This document shows, one piece after another, positions 50,675 to 58,801 of a stretch of 64,000 nt of DNA. The stretch covers positions 248,001 through 312,000 of the forward strand of contig CAZDDI010000001.1 of assembly GCA_964504195.1 (NCBI GenBank). Reading direction: 5' to 3'. The position numbers were made by a program, and so were the translations under genes. The notes beneath the pieces were generated by a model. It saw nothing but the letters and a program-made list of their open reading frames with translations. It was not told the DNA's origin and did no database searches. How positions within the stretch are numbered: position 1 is the first letter of the stretch; each line of letters begins with the position of its first letter. The stretch comes from CAZDDI01 sp964504195 (lineage in GTDB: Bacteria; Chloroflexota; Anaerolineae; B4-G1; SLSP01).

Positions 50675-51847
50675 ACCTGACACTTTTTGGAAACGCTTGA
50701 TTGACGTACAGATTCGAGTAAAGTAAAGGTCACCCAACTTATTTACAAGGAGCTGAAATGTCAACTAACCAACTGTATAATACTTGGTATGAAGAAATGA
50801 GCGCATTGCGACCCGATAAACACACCAGCCGCTTGCGCAGTTTTGTCTGGCTATTGATAGGCTTATGTCTCGCCCAATCCGTGCATATCAGCAAGATCGG
50901 GAAGAAAATCCCCGGAGCGGCAACCAACAAGAGTAAGGAACGCCGAATGCTACGAATATTGGATAACCCGGCCATTCGCGTCCGCAGTTGGTACGCTCCC
51001 TGGATAATGACTGTTCTGGAGAGCATAGTCGCCCACGATTTACCCGTGCGCTTGCTCGTGGATGGAAGCAAAGTGGGCTTTGGGCATCAATTGTTAATGG
51101 TGGCCGTGGCCTATCGCCGCCGCGCCATCCCTGTGGCCTGGACCTGAGTCAAAGGAAACCGTGGCCATAGCAGTAGTTGGAAGCAATTAGCCCTGTTAAG
51201 CTATGTGCGCAGCTTGATCCCAACTGAAGCCACCGTTTCGGTGGTCGGAGACAGCGAATTTGGCGCAATTCCAGTAATAAAATGGTTAGACAAGACCAAG
51301 TGGCGTTATGTTTTGCGCCAGAAAGGCAATCATTTGGTACAGTTACCCCATACAACGCAATGGCGACGCTTTGATAGCCTGATCTCCCGCTGCCGCCAAC
51401 GGGTTTGGATCCCGCAAGCTCGCTTGACCGAAAAGCACGCCTATAGCGTCAACTTAATTGCGTATTGGAAATCCGGCGAAAAAGAACCCTGGCTGCTGGC
51501 GACCAATTACCCGGAGTTACGGGCCGCCTTGCGCGCGTATCGCAAACGTATGTGGATCGAAGAAATGTTTGGCGATTTCAAAGGCCATGGCTTTGATTTG
51601 GAAAGCACCCATCTGCACAACTGCCTGCAGCTTTCGCGCCTCACGCTGGCGGTGGTACTGCTGTACCTTTGGCTGGTCGCTTATGGCTCCAAAGTTATCA
51701 AGGATGGCCTGCGTTACCTCGTTGACCGTAAAGACCGACGTGATTTGAGCATCTTCCATATTGGATTGGACATGATAGACCGTCATTTGACCAACCAGGA
51801 AGCCTTTGTTTTCCGTTGGCTTCCCTACTTCTGAAAAAGTGTCAGGT
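50675..51847 (+). mobile_element. IS4-like insertion sequence, about 1.17 kb
   Basis: Perfect 14-bp terminal inverted repeats ACCTGACACTTTTT (50675-50688 and its complement ending at 51847) bound one transposase gene. No exact target duplication was found at either side, so the copy may be old or rearranged. Confidence 0.8.
50758..51834 (+). pseudogene. IS4-like transposase interrupted by an in-frame TGA
   Basis: A 358-codon DDE transposase reading frame. Conserved blocks are LLVDGSKVGFGHQLLMVA (first Asp), VSVVGDSEFGAIPVIKWL (second Asp) and YRKRMWIEEMFGDFKGHGF (Y-x2-R-x3-E-x6-K signature of IS4). The codon at 51145-51147 is TGA where the family has Trp (context AWT-stop-VKGNRGHSS), with no frameshift. 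Unless suppressed, the enzyme is truncated before the second catalytic Asp. Confidence 0.85.
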
Positions 51848-51905
51848 AGCTAGTATCCACATTCAACTCTGGTAAGATTTCAACTTTCAATTTTAGCTCT
51901 TTCAT
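51848..51905 (-). pseudogene. 5' part of the small gene interrupted by the IS4-like element
   Basis: ATG at 51905 preceded by AAAGGGG, encoding MKELKLKVEILPELNVDTS before the IS inverted repeat begins at 51847. It belongs with the 3' fragment at 50498-50674. Confidence 0.6.
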
Positions 51906-51950
51906 GTTTCACCCCTTTGAAATAATGAAGTTTCCTCAAGCAATTCCGCC

Positions 51951-52079
51951 GCCCAACGGTGGCGGCTCACCTGCGCGGCGGCTGGGGCAACGGGCATCCG
52001 CGATAGACCTCGGTAGCAGGCCCAGCCACCCCCACAACCGCGCATGATAGCCGCGTCAGGTGCAGCCGCAGGTTAGGCG
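51951..52079 (+). other. integron attC recombination site 1
   Basis: 129 bp bounded by GCCCAAC (RYYYAAC, 51951-51957) and GTTAGGC (GTTRRRY, 52073-52079). The inner arms GCGGCTCACCTGCGCGGC and GCCGCGTCAGGTGCAGCCGC pair with two unpaired extra bases on one side, the extrahelical-base arrangement typical of folded attC sites. Confidence 0.85.
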
Positions 52080-52083
52080 TGCC

Positions 52084-52659
52084 CTACCCGCTCCAGACTC
52101 CCTGTTCCTCCCAATCTCGACGTAGCAGAGAGAATCCCCGCAAATCGTGGAACTCCCCCTTCCAATACCCGCATTCCCTCCGTATCCCTTCCTCTCTAAA
52201 GCCCATCCTCCTCAACAGCCCCGCTGATGCCTCATGCTCCACATACGTCAATGCCTCGATCCGGTTCAGCCAGAAGTCGAATTCCTCGCTGAACCCGTAT
52301 GCGATCACAGCTCTCAATGCCTCACTCATGATCCCCTGCCGCCAGTATGCTGGGTGCAGATCATACCCTACCTCAGCCGTGCGATGCGCCCTGTTCAGGT
52401 TGTAGTAGCCACACGAACCAATCACTCCATCTCCCTGCTCTCTCAGCACGATGCCCCACCGCACTCCCAAGCCCCGCTCGAACACGCTCGCGCGGGTCTC
52501 GACCAACTTCGCCGCCTGTTCGACCGATTGCATGGTCTCCACGTTATGATACTTGGTGGCAGCATCTTGGGAGAAGATGGCGAAGACTGCCTGGGCATCT
52601 GACGGCCGGAACTCGCGCAAGATCAAGCGCTTTGTCTGCAAGACTGGGAACTGCTTCAT
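52084..52659 (-). CDS. GNAT acetyltransferase (RimJ/RimL type) in an integron cassette
   Basis: 191 residues. LQTKRLILREFRPSDAQAVF at the N-terminus and the acetyl-CoA loop near YWRQGIMSEALRAVIAYGF identify the RimJ/RimL branch, as does ALTYVEHEASAGLLRRMGF. Such enzymes acetylate N-termini, drugs or small molecules; the substrate is unknown. The gene lies entirely between two attC sites, reading opposite to the usual cassette direction. Confidence 0.88.
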   Translation of the reverse strand: MKQFPVLQTKRLILREFRPSDAQAVFAIFSQDAATKYHNVETMQSVEQAAKLVETRASVFERGLGVRWGIVLREQGDGVIGSCGYYNLNRAHRTAEVGYDLHPAYWRQGIMSEALRAVIAYGFSEEFDFWLNRIEALTYVEHEASAGLLRRMGFREEGIRRECGYWKGEFHDLRGFSLLRRDWEEQGVWSG

Positions 52660-52708
52660 CCTTTCGCTCTCACTACAGTCGCTTTCGCAGGTCTTGCCGT
52701 GCGGGCAC

Positions 52709-52789
52709 GCCTAACGGGGCGGCGGATGAGCCGCCAGCCGGAGGCCGCTTGCGAGCCACCGGCTGGTCGGCTCCATCCGCTTGTTCGGC
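52709..52789 (+). other. integron attC recombination site 2
   Basis: 81 bp bounded by GCCTAAC (52709-52715) and GTTCGGC (52783-52789). The arms GGCGGATGAGCC and GGCTCCATCCGC pair imperfectly with an extrahelical base, and the GCCAGCCGG/CCGGCTGG centre closes the hairpin. Together with attC1 it delimits one gene cassette. Confidence 0.82.
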
Positions 52790-52837
52790 GGCGGCGCGTT
52801 AGCGCCAGAGCCAACAAGCGGGTGGGTACAGCCGCCG

Positions 52838-52874
52838 CCCCGTTCAGCGGCGCGCGTAGCGCCGCTGAACGGGG
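52838..52874. repeat. perfect 16-bp palindromic hairpin
   Basis: ccccgttcagcggcgc and its complement are separated by the loop gcgta. It lies 49 bp after attC site 2 and contains the GTTC/GAAC core-like bases, so it may derive from attC material. No T run follows, so it is not a typical terminator. Confidence 0.6.
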
Positions 52875-53189
52875 TATTAGCCCGAATTCTTCGGCCTAAC
52901 CACCTTCCACAGCGGGAAATCCCGCCGCTTTCCGTGTAAGCCTCTCAACGCGCTCTTATACGGAACTCTTCCGTTTTTTTACTTCTTGGGGGTGTCTAAT
53001 TTGGAATTTTTCGGTATAACAACCTCCCACAGCACTTATGCGGAATCTTGCAGCACGCTAAAAGACAGAGTAAATCAGTCGGGTTCTCTCTAAATTATAG
53101 ATGAATTTTGCAGCGCTGTCAATTTATCTAAAATTTACCACGCGCCCCCGCGCATTTTGCATACAAGCGTAGCCCGCGCGCCGGGTTGC
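52875..53189. other. intergenic region with imperfect direct repeats
   Basis: No gene seen. Two imperfect direct copies of a CGG-(cc/ta)-TAAC-(c/a)-ACCTTCCCACAGC-like segment lie near 52891-52914 and 53010-53033. An AT-rich patch at 53060-53140 precedes the next gene end. Confidence 0.4.
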
Positions 53190-53576
53190 TCACTCCCACC
53201 GCAACCTGCTCCCCGCCTCGCCATCTCGATACCGGCACGCGCCTACCTCTGCAAACCCCAACCCCGCATATAGCGCCCGCGCCGCCGGGTTGCCAGCGCG
53301 CACCTGCACCTGCAAGCCGGGCCGCAGCACCGCTTGCACCAGCGCGCGCGCCACCCCTTGCCGCCGGTAAGCGGGGTACACGGCCAGGCGCGCGAGACTG
53401 CGCCCGCGGCACAGCGCGTAGCCCATCACCTGCCCGCCAGTCTCCGCTACCAGCACGCGCCCGCCGGGGAGGAAGCCCCCGAGCAGATCGAGCCCGCCCC
53501 AGGGATACACAAAGGCCGCCCGTTCGAGGGCGGCCAGGGGAGCCAGGTCGGTGAGCCGCGCGCGGCGGATCACCAC
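53190..53576 (-). CDS. GNAT acetyltransferase (RimI-like)
   Basis: About 129 residues. IRRARLTDLAPLAALERAAF at the N-terminus and the acetyl-CoA-binding block YPAYRRQGVARALVQAVL plus NPAARALYAGLGFAEVG near the end are classic GNAT motifs. GTG at 53576 or 53573 overlaps the stop of the preceding secreted-protein gene (53570-53572). A GTG at 53621 would give 143 residues with a longer overlap. Substrate unknown; it ends the leftward pilus-associated gene run. Confidence 0.8.
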   Translation of the reverse strand: MVIRRARLTDLAPLAALERAAFVYPWGGLDLLGGFLPGGRVLVAETGGQVMGYALCRGRSLARLAVYPAYRRQGVARALVQAVLRPGLQVQVRAGNPAARALYAGLGFAEVGACRYRDGEAGSRLRWE

Positions 53577-55123
53577 GGCGTTTGCGGTTCCAGATTCCCG
53601 CAAGTGCCGTCCAGCCGGCACCAGTCCACGATGACGGTCTGCACCTCGATCACCGGGATGCGCACCGTGTCACCGGGATTGGGGTCGGCATACTCGAAGG
53701 GACACCACTCGCCCGCGCCGGTGGTCACGACCGCCCACGACTCATAGTACCATTGCGGATACCCGTAGGGGCGCAGGTCGAGCGGATACCAGCCCACGCG
53801 CTGATGCACCCACTCGTACTTAGGCCGCGCCAGGCGATAGTAGTCGGGGTCGTTGACGCCATCGCCGTTCCCGTCGCAGTTAGCCCACTGCTGGCCGATA
53901 GGCGGCGCGGCGCGGTAGAAGCAGGTATCTTCCCACTCCCACCCATTCTCAGCCCACACATACCACTCGTCAGCCCACTCGACCGTCCAGTAGGTCGGCA
54001 CGCGCACCTGGTAGGCCGGTAGCGTCCATTCCCCCGGTTCCGAAGGCACGCGCGCGCAACCGCTATTTTCGTGGACGAAGCGCCCGCCGTTCTCGGGCTT
54101 GCCCCAGGACGAGGTTTCGTAGGCGTGCGTTACGGCATCTCCACACGCCCCCGGCGCGGCATAGCCGCCGGCGATGTTCCACTCGCGTTCATCGAAGTTC
54201 CAACACGACTCCGGCACCGGATTGCCACCGAACAGCCGCTCGAAGGGCCGCAGCATCCGCCAGCGCACGCCGATCCGGTAATCGCGGATGTCGCCGGGGT
54301 CAGGATCAGCCAGGTCGAGGTTGAGGGGCAGATTGACGCCCGCCGACCAAAAGCCTTCCGCCAACCCCGCGCCCTCCGGCCCGCCGGTGACGGAGAAATC
54401 GGGCGAGCGCGTCAGGCTCATGGTCCCCTCGAGGGCTACCAGCCAGCGCGGGAAGGGGCGAATCTGGACGCGATGCGGGGGGACCACGGCCCAGGCGTGG
54501 ATGTAATAGCCCCAGTCCCAGCCCTCGCGGCCATGGCTATCGCACTCCAGGGTGATGCCGTCGGCCGTGACGACCGGCACGCAAGGCGGTTGATTGTCTG
54601 CGGGGGGAGTGCCGGGATCGCCGGCCGGGGGGCGACACTCCTCGAAGGTCTGGCACATGATCCAGATCGGCCAGCAGTTGCCGTGAGAACAAGAATAGGA
54701 AACGTTGGCGAGTTCCGGGCAGCCGGGATGCGCCGTACACCAGAAGGTTTGTACCGGCGGGGGCGGCTCGGGCGTCCCCCCACCCGGCGGCGGATTGCCC
54801 CCACCCGGGGGTGGGTTGCCGCCGCCGGGCGGCGGGGTGGGTTGCCCTGGGCCAGGGCCGGGCTGGCCGGGATTACCGGGATCGCTGCCGCCGGGGGGCG
54901 GCTCGGCGGTAGGTGGCGGCGGCACGGGCGGGCTGCCTCCACCGCCGCCTTCTTCACGACAACCAGTTCCATTAGGAGGTGGACACCCACCTTGCGCGCT
55001 CAATGAGGCCGGCGTAGAGAACGTCCACACCAGCCCCACCAGTAAAATCAAAGCCAGTACGAGTAAAGCCCGGCTCAAGGCGCCGAGCGAGGTATCCATT
55101 GCACGAAACGATCTGATTTCCAT
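53570..55123 (-). CDS. secreted Pro/Gly-rich hypothetical protein
   Basis: 517 residues. N-terminal membrane/signal segment (LLVLALILLVGLVWTF). A low-complexity region about 55-125 repeats NPPPGGG three times. The C-terminal 380 residues are Trp-, Tyr- and Cys-rich (DWGYYIHAWAVVPPHRVQIR, WADEWYVWAENGWEWEDTCF). This is the style of large exported proteins in Tad loci of Chloroflexota, possibly a pilus-associated surface component (inference). GGAGG lies seven bases before the ATG, which sits inside the end of the preceding gene (49-base overlap). Confidence 0.7.
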   Translation of the reverse strand: MEIRSFRAMDTSLGALSRALLVLALILLVGLVWTFSTPASLSAQGGCPPPNGTGCREEGGGGGSPPVPPPPTAEPPPGGSDPGNPGQPGPGPGQPTPPPGGGNPPPGGGNPPPGGGTPEPPPPVQTFWCTAHPGCPELANVSYSCSHGNCWPIWIMCQTFEECRPPAGDPGTPPADNQPPCVPVVTADGITLECDSHGREGWDWGYYIHAWAVVPPHRVQIRPFPRWLVALEGTMSLTRSPDFSVTGGPEGAGLAEGFWSAGVNLPLNLDLADPDPGDIRDYRIGVRWRMLRPFERLFGGNPVPESCWNFDEREWNIAGGYAAPGACGDAVTHAYETSSWGKPENGGRFVHENSGCARVPSEPGEWTLPAYQVRVPTYWTVEWADEWYVWAENGWEWEDTCFYRAAPPIGQQWANCDGNGDGVNDPDYYRLARPKYEWVHQRVGWYPLDLRPYGYPQWYYESWAVVTTGAGEWCPFEYADPNPGDTVRIPVIEVQTVIVDWCRLDGTCGNLEPQTPW

Positions 55124-55863
55124 CGGCCATCCTCCGGGTCATAACGCATTTGAGAAATTGCGACCCCCAGGTTTTGCACTCCGTCTACCAGGCCATCGGC
55201 AGGAACGTCGGTGCGCACCCAGGTAGCGCTCTGAGTATCATAAGTAAGTACATAACCCGCTAAGTAGGTTTCACCTAACAAACAGGTTAATCCATCCTCA
55301 CTGAAACCTTGCACGGTAATAAGATTGTCAGTGGTAACACCTGCACGCTCATTGAATCGCCCCGTATCCAAGAAGCGCCGTTTCTCCCAGAACCAACCAT
55401 CCAGCAAATCCCCGCTATAACACTCGCGGGCCTGGGCATCCGTTATAGTAGCCAGGATTTGGTCTTGCGGCCCAGAGAGTAATTCATTACACTCCCGATA
55501 ATGCTCCTCCACCATTTGCTGCACCTGAACGCGCACCTCTTCCGCCGGCCACCACTGGCCTTGCGCGTCCTGGTACATACCAGTTGCCCAGAAGGCGGGG
55601 AAGGCCGCTGTGTCTGTCACCGGGGCGGTAGCCTGGGCGGTAGGCTCGGGCGTAGCCACCACGGGGGTCGCAGTGGGCGCTACCTGTGTCGGGGTGGCCG
55701 TAGCCGGCGGTGCGGGGTTGGCTGCGAGCGTGTCCAGCAGGCGCGGGACGCCCACGATCACGAAGGCCAGCCCGAAAAAAATCACGAGACCCACTAACAA
55801 CCAGGCCAGCGGCGTCAACCGCTGAAAAAGCGATCGGCCAGAGCTCACTTGAAAACTACCCAT
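55075..55863 (-). CDS. single-pass membrane protein of the pilus-associated run
   Basis: 262 residues. One membrane segment (WLLVGLVIFFGLAFVIVGV), a Thr/Pro/Ala-rich linker (ATATPTQVAPTATPVVATPE) and a soluble C-terminal domain of unknown type. GAGGAGG lies six bases before the ATG at 55863; a GTG at 55866 is adjacent. Its N-terminus overlaps the ribbon-helix-helix-like gene and its 3' end overlaps the secreted-protein gene, so the three are tightly coupled. Confidence 0.65.
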   Translation of the reverse strand: MGSFQVSSGRSLFQRLTPLAWLLVGLVIFFGLAFVIVGVPRLLDTLAANPAPPATATPTQVAPTATPVVATPEPTAQATAPVTDTAAFPAFWATGMYQDAQGQWWPAEEVRVQVQQMVEEHYRECNELLSGPQDQILATITDAQARECYSGDLLDGWFWEKRRFLDTGRFNERAGVTTDNLITVQGFSEDGLTCLLGETYLAGYVLTYDTQSATWVRTDVPADGLVDGVQNLGVAISQMRYDPEDGRWKSDRFVQWIPRSAP

Positions 55864-56203
55864 CACACACCTCCTCAGATTTGCTTAGACTCGACAGAGC
55901 GAGCGTTAGCCCCAGGGTATACACCAGATACGCCGCGATCCGCACGGCGGCGGATTGCCCGCGCACCCCATAGTGTTGGGCGATGCGCGTGGCCGCCGCC
56001 TGGTCGGGCGGGTCCAGATAGTACGACTGCGGCGCCCCCACGTCCCGGTGCAGCTCCGGCGGCGCGGCTAGGGCCGGCAGACAGCCCCCCACCACCCGCA
56101 ACGCCAGGCGCACTACTTCGGCGCGCGTCTCCATGCCCCACCGGGCGGCAATCGCCTCCAGGTGGCCCGTCGTCGTCTCCCCTAAGCGTAAACTCGTTTT
56201 CAT
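55856..56203 (-). CDS. ribbon-helix-helix-like small protein
   Basis: 115 residues. The N-terminal 40 (MKTSLRLGETTTGHLEAIAA and the following RAEVVRLALRVV) fit a ribbon-helix-helix DNA-binding fold, usually an autoregulator. The rest is Ala-rich and helical. Possible regulator of the neighbouring genes; no operator was identified. Confidence 0.5.
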   Translation of the reverse strand: MKTSLRLGETTTGHLEAIAARWGMETRAEVVRLALRVVGGCLPALAAPPELHRDVGAPQSYYLDPPDQAAATRIAQHYGVRGQSAAVRIAAYLVYTLGLTLALSSLSKSEEVCDG

Positions 56204-56245
56204 ACGGTAAGTATAGCATGATACCCTACTTCCGTCAAGTCCTCC

Positions 56246-56710
56246 CTATTGCCCTTCGCCAGTGATGCCGAAAGCGGGCACGGCCACCGCTGCCACACGC
56301 CGGGTAATGGTGCGGATGCCGATTAGCCCCATGAAGCGGGTGGGAATCTCGACCTCGCCGGCCAGGTACACGGCGACGTGGCGCGCATCGGGGTAGATGA
56401 GGCTAAGATCGGTCACGGTGAGCCAGTCGCCGCCGGCATATTCCCGCGCGCGGGCCTGCGCGACCTGGAGCGCGCCCGGCTGCAACCGCACCTGCTGGCG
56501 GACGACGAAACTGCCGGCGTCCAGTTCCTTCGCGGCGTCTTGGGCGGCCAGGTCCACGGCGTCTTGCGCGCGCACCTGGCCGACCGCGACGTGGCTCAAG
56601 TCCACGAGTAGCCCCACCGCCAGCAAGAGCACCGGCAGCAAGAAGAGCACCATGATGGTGATAGATTGCCCGCGCTCGTCGCGGAGCAGGCGGCGGAGCC
56701 GGGCGTTCAT
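56246..56710 (-). CDS. TadG/TadE-like pilus assembly protein
   Basis: 154 residues. The N-terminal signature RDERGQSITIMVLFLLPVLL followed by a hydrophobic helix is that of TadG-like pseudopilins; the soluble domain is short. ATG at 56710 overlaps the preceding stop as ATGA, with GGAGG seven bases upstream. Last of three TadE/TadG-like genes. Confidence 0.75.
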   Translation of the reverse strand: MNARLRRLLRDERGQSITIMVLFLLPVLLLAVGLLVDLSHVAVGQVRAQDAVDLAAQDAAKELDAGSFVVRQQVRLQPGALQVAQARAREYAGGDWLTVTDLSLIYPDARHVAVYLAGEVEIPTRFMGLIGIRTITRRVAAVAVPAFGITGEGQ

Positions 56711-57195
56711 GGCGGCCCTCCCCACCGCGACTTGTACGGCTCGACCCGCGAAGAGGCGGTAGCGGTGAGCGTCAAGTACGGGCTGCCGGGACGCAGCAGA
56801 CTCAGCAACGGCACGCCCCGCAGATCAGCGCGGTAAGTGACAACGCACTCGACCGCGCTTGCGCGCCCCCAGGGCCCCAGCGGGGTCACGGTGAGCGTCG
56901 CTTGCTCCGGGTCGAGATGCCCCGACTCTAGCGCCCGCGTCCCCGCCGTCACGCCTTGCGCCAGCCCTTGCGGGGCGTTGAGCGTCACCGCCGCCTGGCG
57001 GGCGCAGGCGCGCGCGGCGGCATTGACGGTGACTTTGGCCGGGGAGCCGCGGAGGACGAGCACGGCCAGCCCCAGCAGGAGCAGCAGTACCGGCGTCCAC
57101 ACGAGCAGTTCCAGCACCACGCCCTGCCCGTGCTCGTCCTGCCAGCAGCGGCGCGCGCGGAGCAGCAGCCAGTTACGCCAGCCACATAGATACAT
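56707..57195 (-). CDS. TadE-like pseudopilin
   Basis: 162 residues. CWQDEHGQGVVLELLVWTP places a Gly before a stretch with Glu at the +5 position (G-QGVVLE), the class of prepilin-peptidase site used by TadE/F, followed by a long hydrophobic helix. ATG at 57195 has AAGGAGG five bases upstream; an ATG at 57210 overlaps the previous stop. Middle gene of the TadE-like trio. Confidence 0.75.
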   Translation of the reverse strand: MYLCGWRNWLLLRARRCWQDEHGQGVVLELLVWTPVLLLLLGLAVLVLRGSPAKVTVNAAARACARQAAVTLNAPQGLAQGVTAGTRALESGHLDPEQATLTVTPLGPWGRASAVECVVTYRADLRGVPLLSLLRPGSPYLTLTATASSRVEPYKSRWGGPP

Positions 57196-57206
57196 ACCTA
57201 CCTCCT

Positions 57207-57617
57207 TCATTCGCCCGGCCCGGCATAGAAGCCTTCATTGCGCGTGGCGCCGGCTACCCCCACGCCCAAGCGGCGTAAGGCCGCCGGTAACACGCCTTGC
57301 TGAGTATCCCAGGTGTACGCCCACCGCACATCAATCAGGCGGTCATCCACCGTGAACACGGCTGCCTCGCCCGGAATATTCCAGGCGGCCCCGCGCGTCT
57401 GCGCCATAGACTGCCCGGCGGCGAGGGTGGCGGTCCCCGCGCGCCGGGCAGCGAGATGAGCTTCAGACGCCGTGCCGGCCAGTTTGAGCCCCTGCACCAC
57501 GACCACGAGCACGATAACCAACATAAACCAGAGCGGGACTATCGAGAAGACCCACTCAATGGTCTCGGACTCCCCACGGGTATCGCGGAGCAGGGTGAGC
57601 CAACGGCGGCGCGGCAT
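57207..57617 (-). CDS. TadE-like pseudopilin
   Basis: 136 residues. DTRGESETIEWVFSIVPLWF has Gly then Glu at +5 or +6 (G-ESETIE) before a hydrophobic helix, like other minor Tad pilins. GAGG precedes the ATG at 57617. The short soluble part (GTATLAAGQSMAQTRGAAWN) is not informative. Confidence 0.7.
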   Translation of the reverse strand: MPRRRWLTLLRDTRGESETIEWVFSIVPLWFMLVIVLVVVVQGLKLAGTASEAHLAARRAGTATLAAGQSMAQTRGAAWNIPGEAAVFTVDDRLIDVRWAYTWDTQQGVLPAALRRLGVGVAGATRNEGFYAGPGE

Positions 57618-57624
57618 GGCTACC

Positions 57625-57867
57625 TCACGGCGCCCAGCCGGCGCTACCGTCAATCAGGCCCGCGACGTTGATACCGGCGCGGTTGAGGGCCGCCCAGATC
57701 ACGCCGACGACCGCGAAGACGCCTAGCGCCGTGAGCATATTGCGCAGCACGTTGGACGTGGTGCCTTCCTCGGCGCGCTCGTCCCGCAGCGCGCCCAGCA
57801 GCACGCGCAGCCAGCGTTGCCGCTGCCATTCCAGTAGCAACAAGCGATTACTCATAGTTTGCAACAT
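57625..57867 (-). CDS. small Flp-pilin-like membrane protein
   Basis: 80 residues, a basic head and one membrane helix (NVLRNMLTALGVFAVVGVIW). Size and place fit a Flp-type major pilin, but the usual G-x4-EY cleavage site is not clear (EEGTTSNVL). AAGGAG lies six bases before the ATG at 57867. It sits directly before the TadE-like trio and after tadC. Confidence 0.55.
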   Translation of the reverse strand: MLQTMSNRLLLLEWQRQRWLRVLLGALRDERAEEGTTSNVLRNMLTALGVFAVVGVIWAALNRAGINVAGLIDGSAGWAP

Positions 57868-57886
57868 CCGCAACTCCTTTCTGTGA

Positions 57887-58801
57887 TTACAGCATTTGCA
57901 AAATAGCGACCAGAATCGGGGCCATTAACAGCAACATGGTCACGATGAACGCCCCCGCCACGATGGGTAAGCCCATCTGTTGCCGGTTGCTGAGGCCCTG
58001 GGCTACCAACTGCCGGCGCAATTGCTCCTGCGCCGCAGCGGCCATTACCTGCAACGCCGGGCCAATAGCCCCGCCACGTTGTTCCACAAAGAGTACCTGG
58101 TGCAAGAACTCCGTCAGCAAGCGATAGCGATTGTGCGCGATCACTTGCTGCACCGCCGGTTCTAACGAGCGCGTCAGATCGAAAATCTGCAACAAGCGGG
58201 CCACTTCGGTTACCAACGGCCCGCCGGGGCGGGCGGTCAGTTCCCGCAAGGCGTGCATAATGGACTTGCCGGCGGTCACGGTGGCGCTGAGTTCTGGCAA
58301 CCGGAAAGCCATTTCCTTGAGCAGGGCTTTTTGCCGCGCGGCGGCGGCATTCCGCACGCGATCCTGCGGTTCAATGTAGCCCGTGTACGCGGCCAACGCC
58401 GCCGGCACGAGCGCCACCCAGACCGGCAACTCCGCCAACAACACTACCAGCAGCCCGGCCAGTAGACCCAGCCCGCCGCCAACCAGCGCCAGGTACGTCG
58501 CGCGGGCATAGAACCCGCGCACGCTGGTAAAGGGGGCCTGCGCCGCCGGGGGCGCGGACTCGCCCGGCGCCCAGTACCAGTTGGCCTGTTTGAGCCATTG
58601 CGTAACCCGCTCCGCCTGCCGCGGACTTTGCGGCGCCAGGCGATACGCCAGGCGTGCTAACTGCCCCTGCCCGCCGGCAAAGCGGTCACCGGGGGGAATT
58701 GCCCCCGGCCGGGTGGCGGGCGGCCCCAGTAACGCGCGCACGGCCAGGAAGATCCCGCTGCCCCCCAGTAAGGCACAGCCCCAGATATACGCGGTCAACA
58801 T
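57887..58801 (-). CDS. tadC: Tad pilus membrane protein, T2SSF fold (TadC-like)
   Basis: 304 residues with several membrane helices and a GspF-type helical pair (LLKEMAFRLPELSATVTAGK, LLTEFLHQVLFVEQRGGAIG). This inner-membrane platform protein works with TadB and the CpaF ATPase. ATG at 58801 overlaps the tadB stop (TAATG), with GGGAGG six bases upstream. Symbol by context and order. Confidence 0.8.
   Translation of the reverse strand: MLTAYIWGCALLGGSGIFLAVRALLGPPATRPGAIPPGDRFAGGQGQLARLAYRLAPQSPRQAERVTQWLKQANWYWAPGESAPPAAQAPFTSVRGFYARATYLALVGGGLGLLAGLLVVLLAELPVWVALVPAALAAYTGYIEPQDRVRNAAAARQKALLKEMAFRLPELSATVTAGKSIMHALRELTARPGGPLVTEVARLLQIFDLTRSLEPAVQQVIAHNRYRLLTEFLHQVLFVEQRGGAIGPALQVMAAAAQEQLRRQLVAQGLSNRQQMGLPIVAGAFIVTMLLLMAPILVAILQML

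Noticed and set aside
51145..51147. TGA codon in the transposase as evidence of recoding (TGA = Trp)
   Set aside because: Many intact genes in the window end with TGA and encode Trp by TGG, so a nonsense mutation is the simpler reading.
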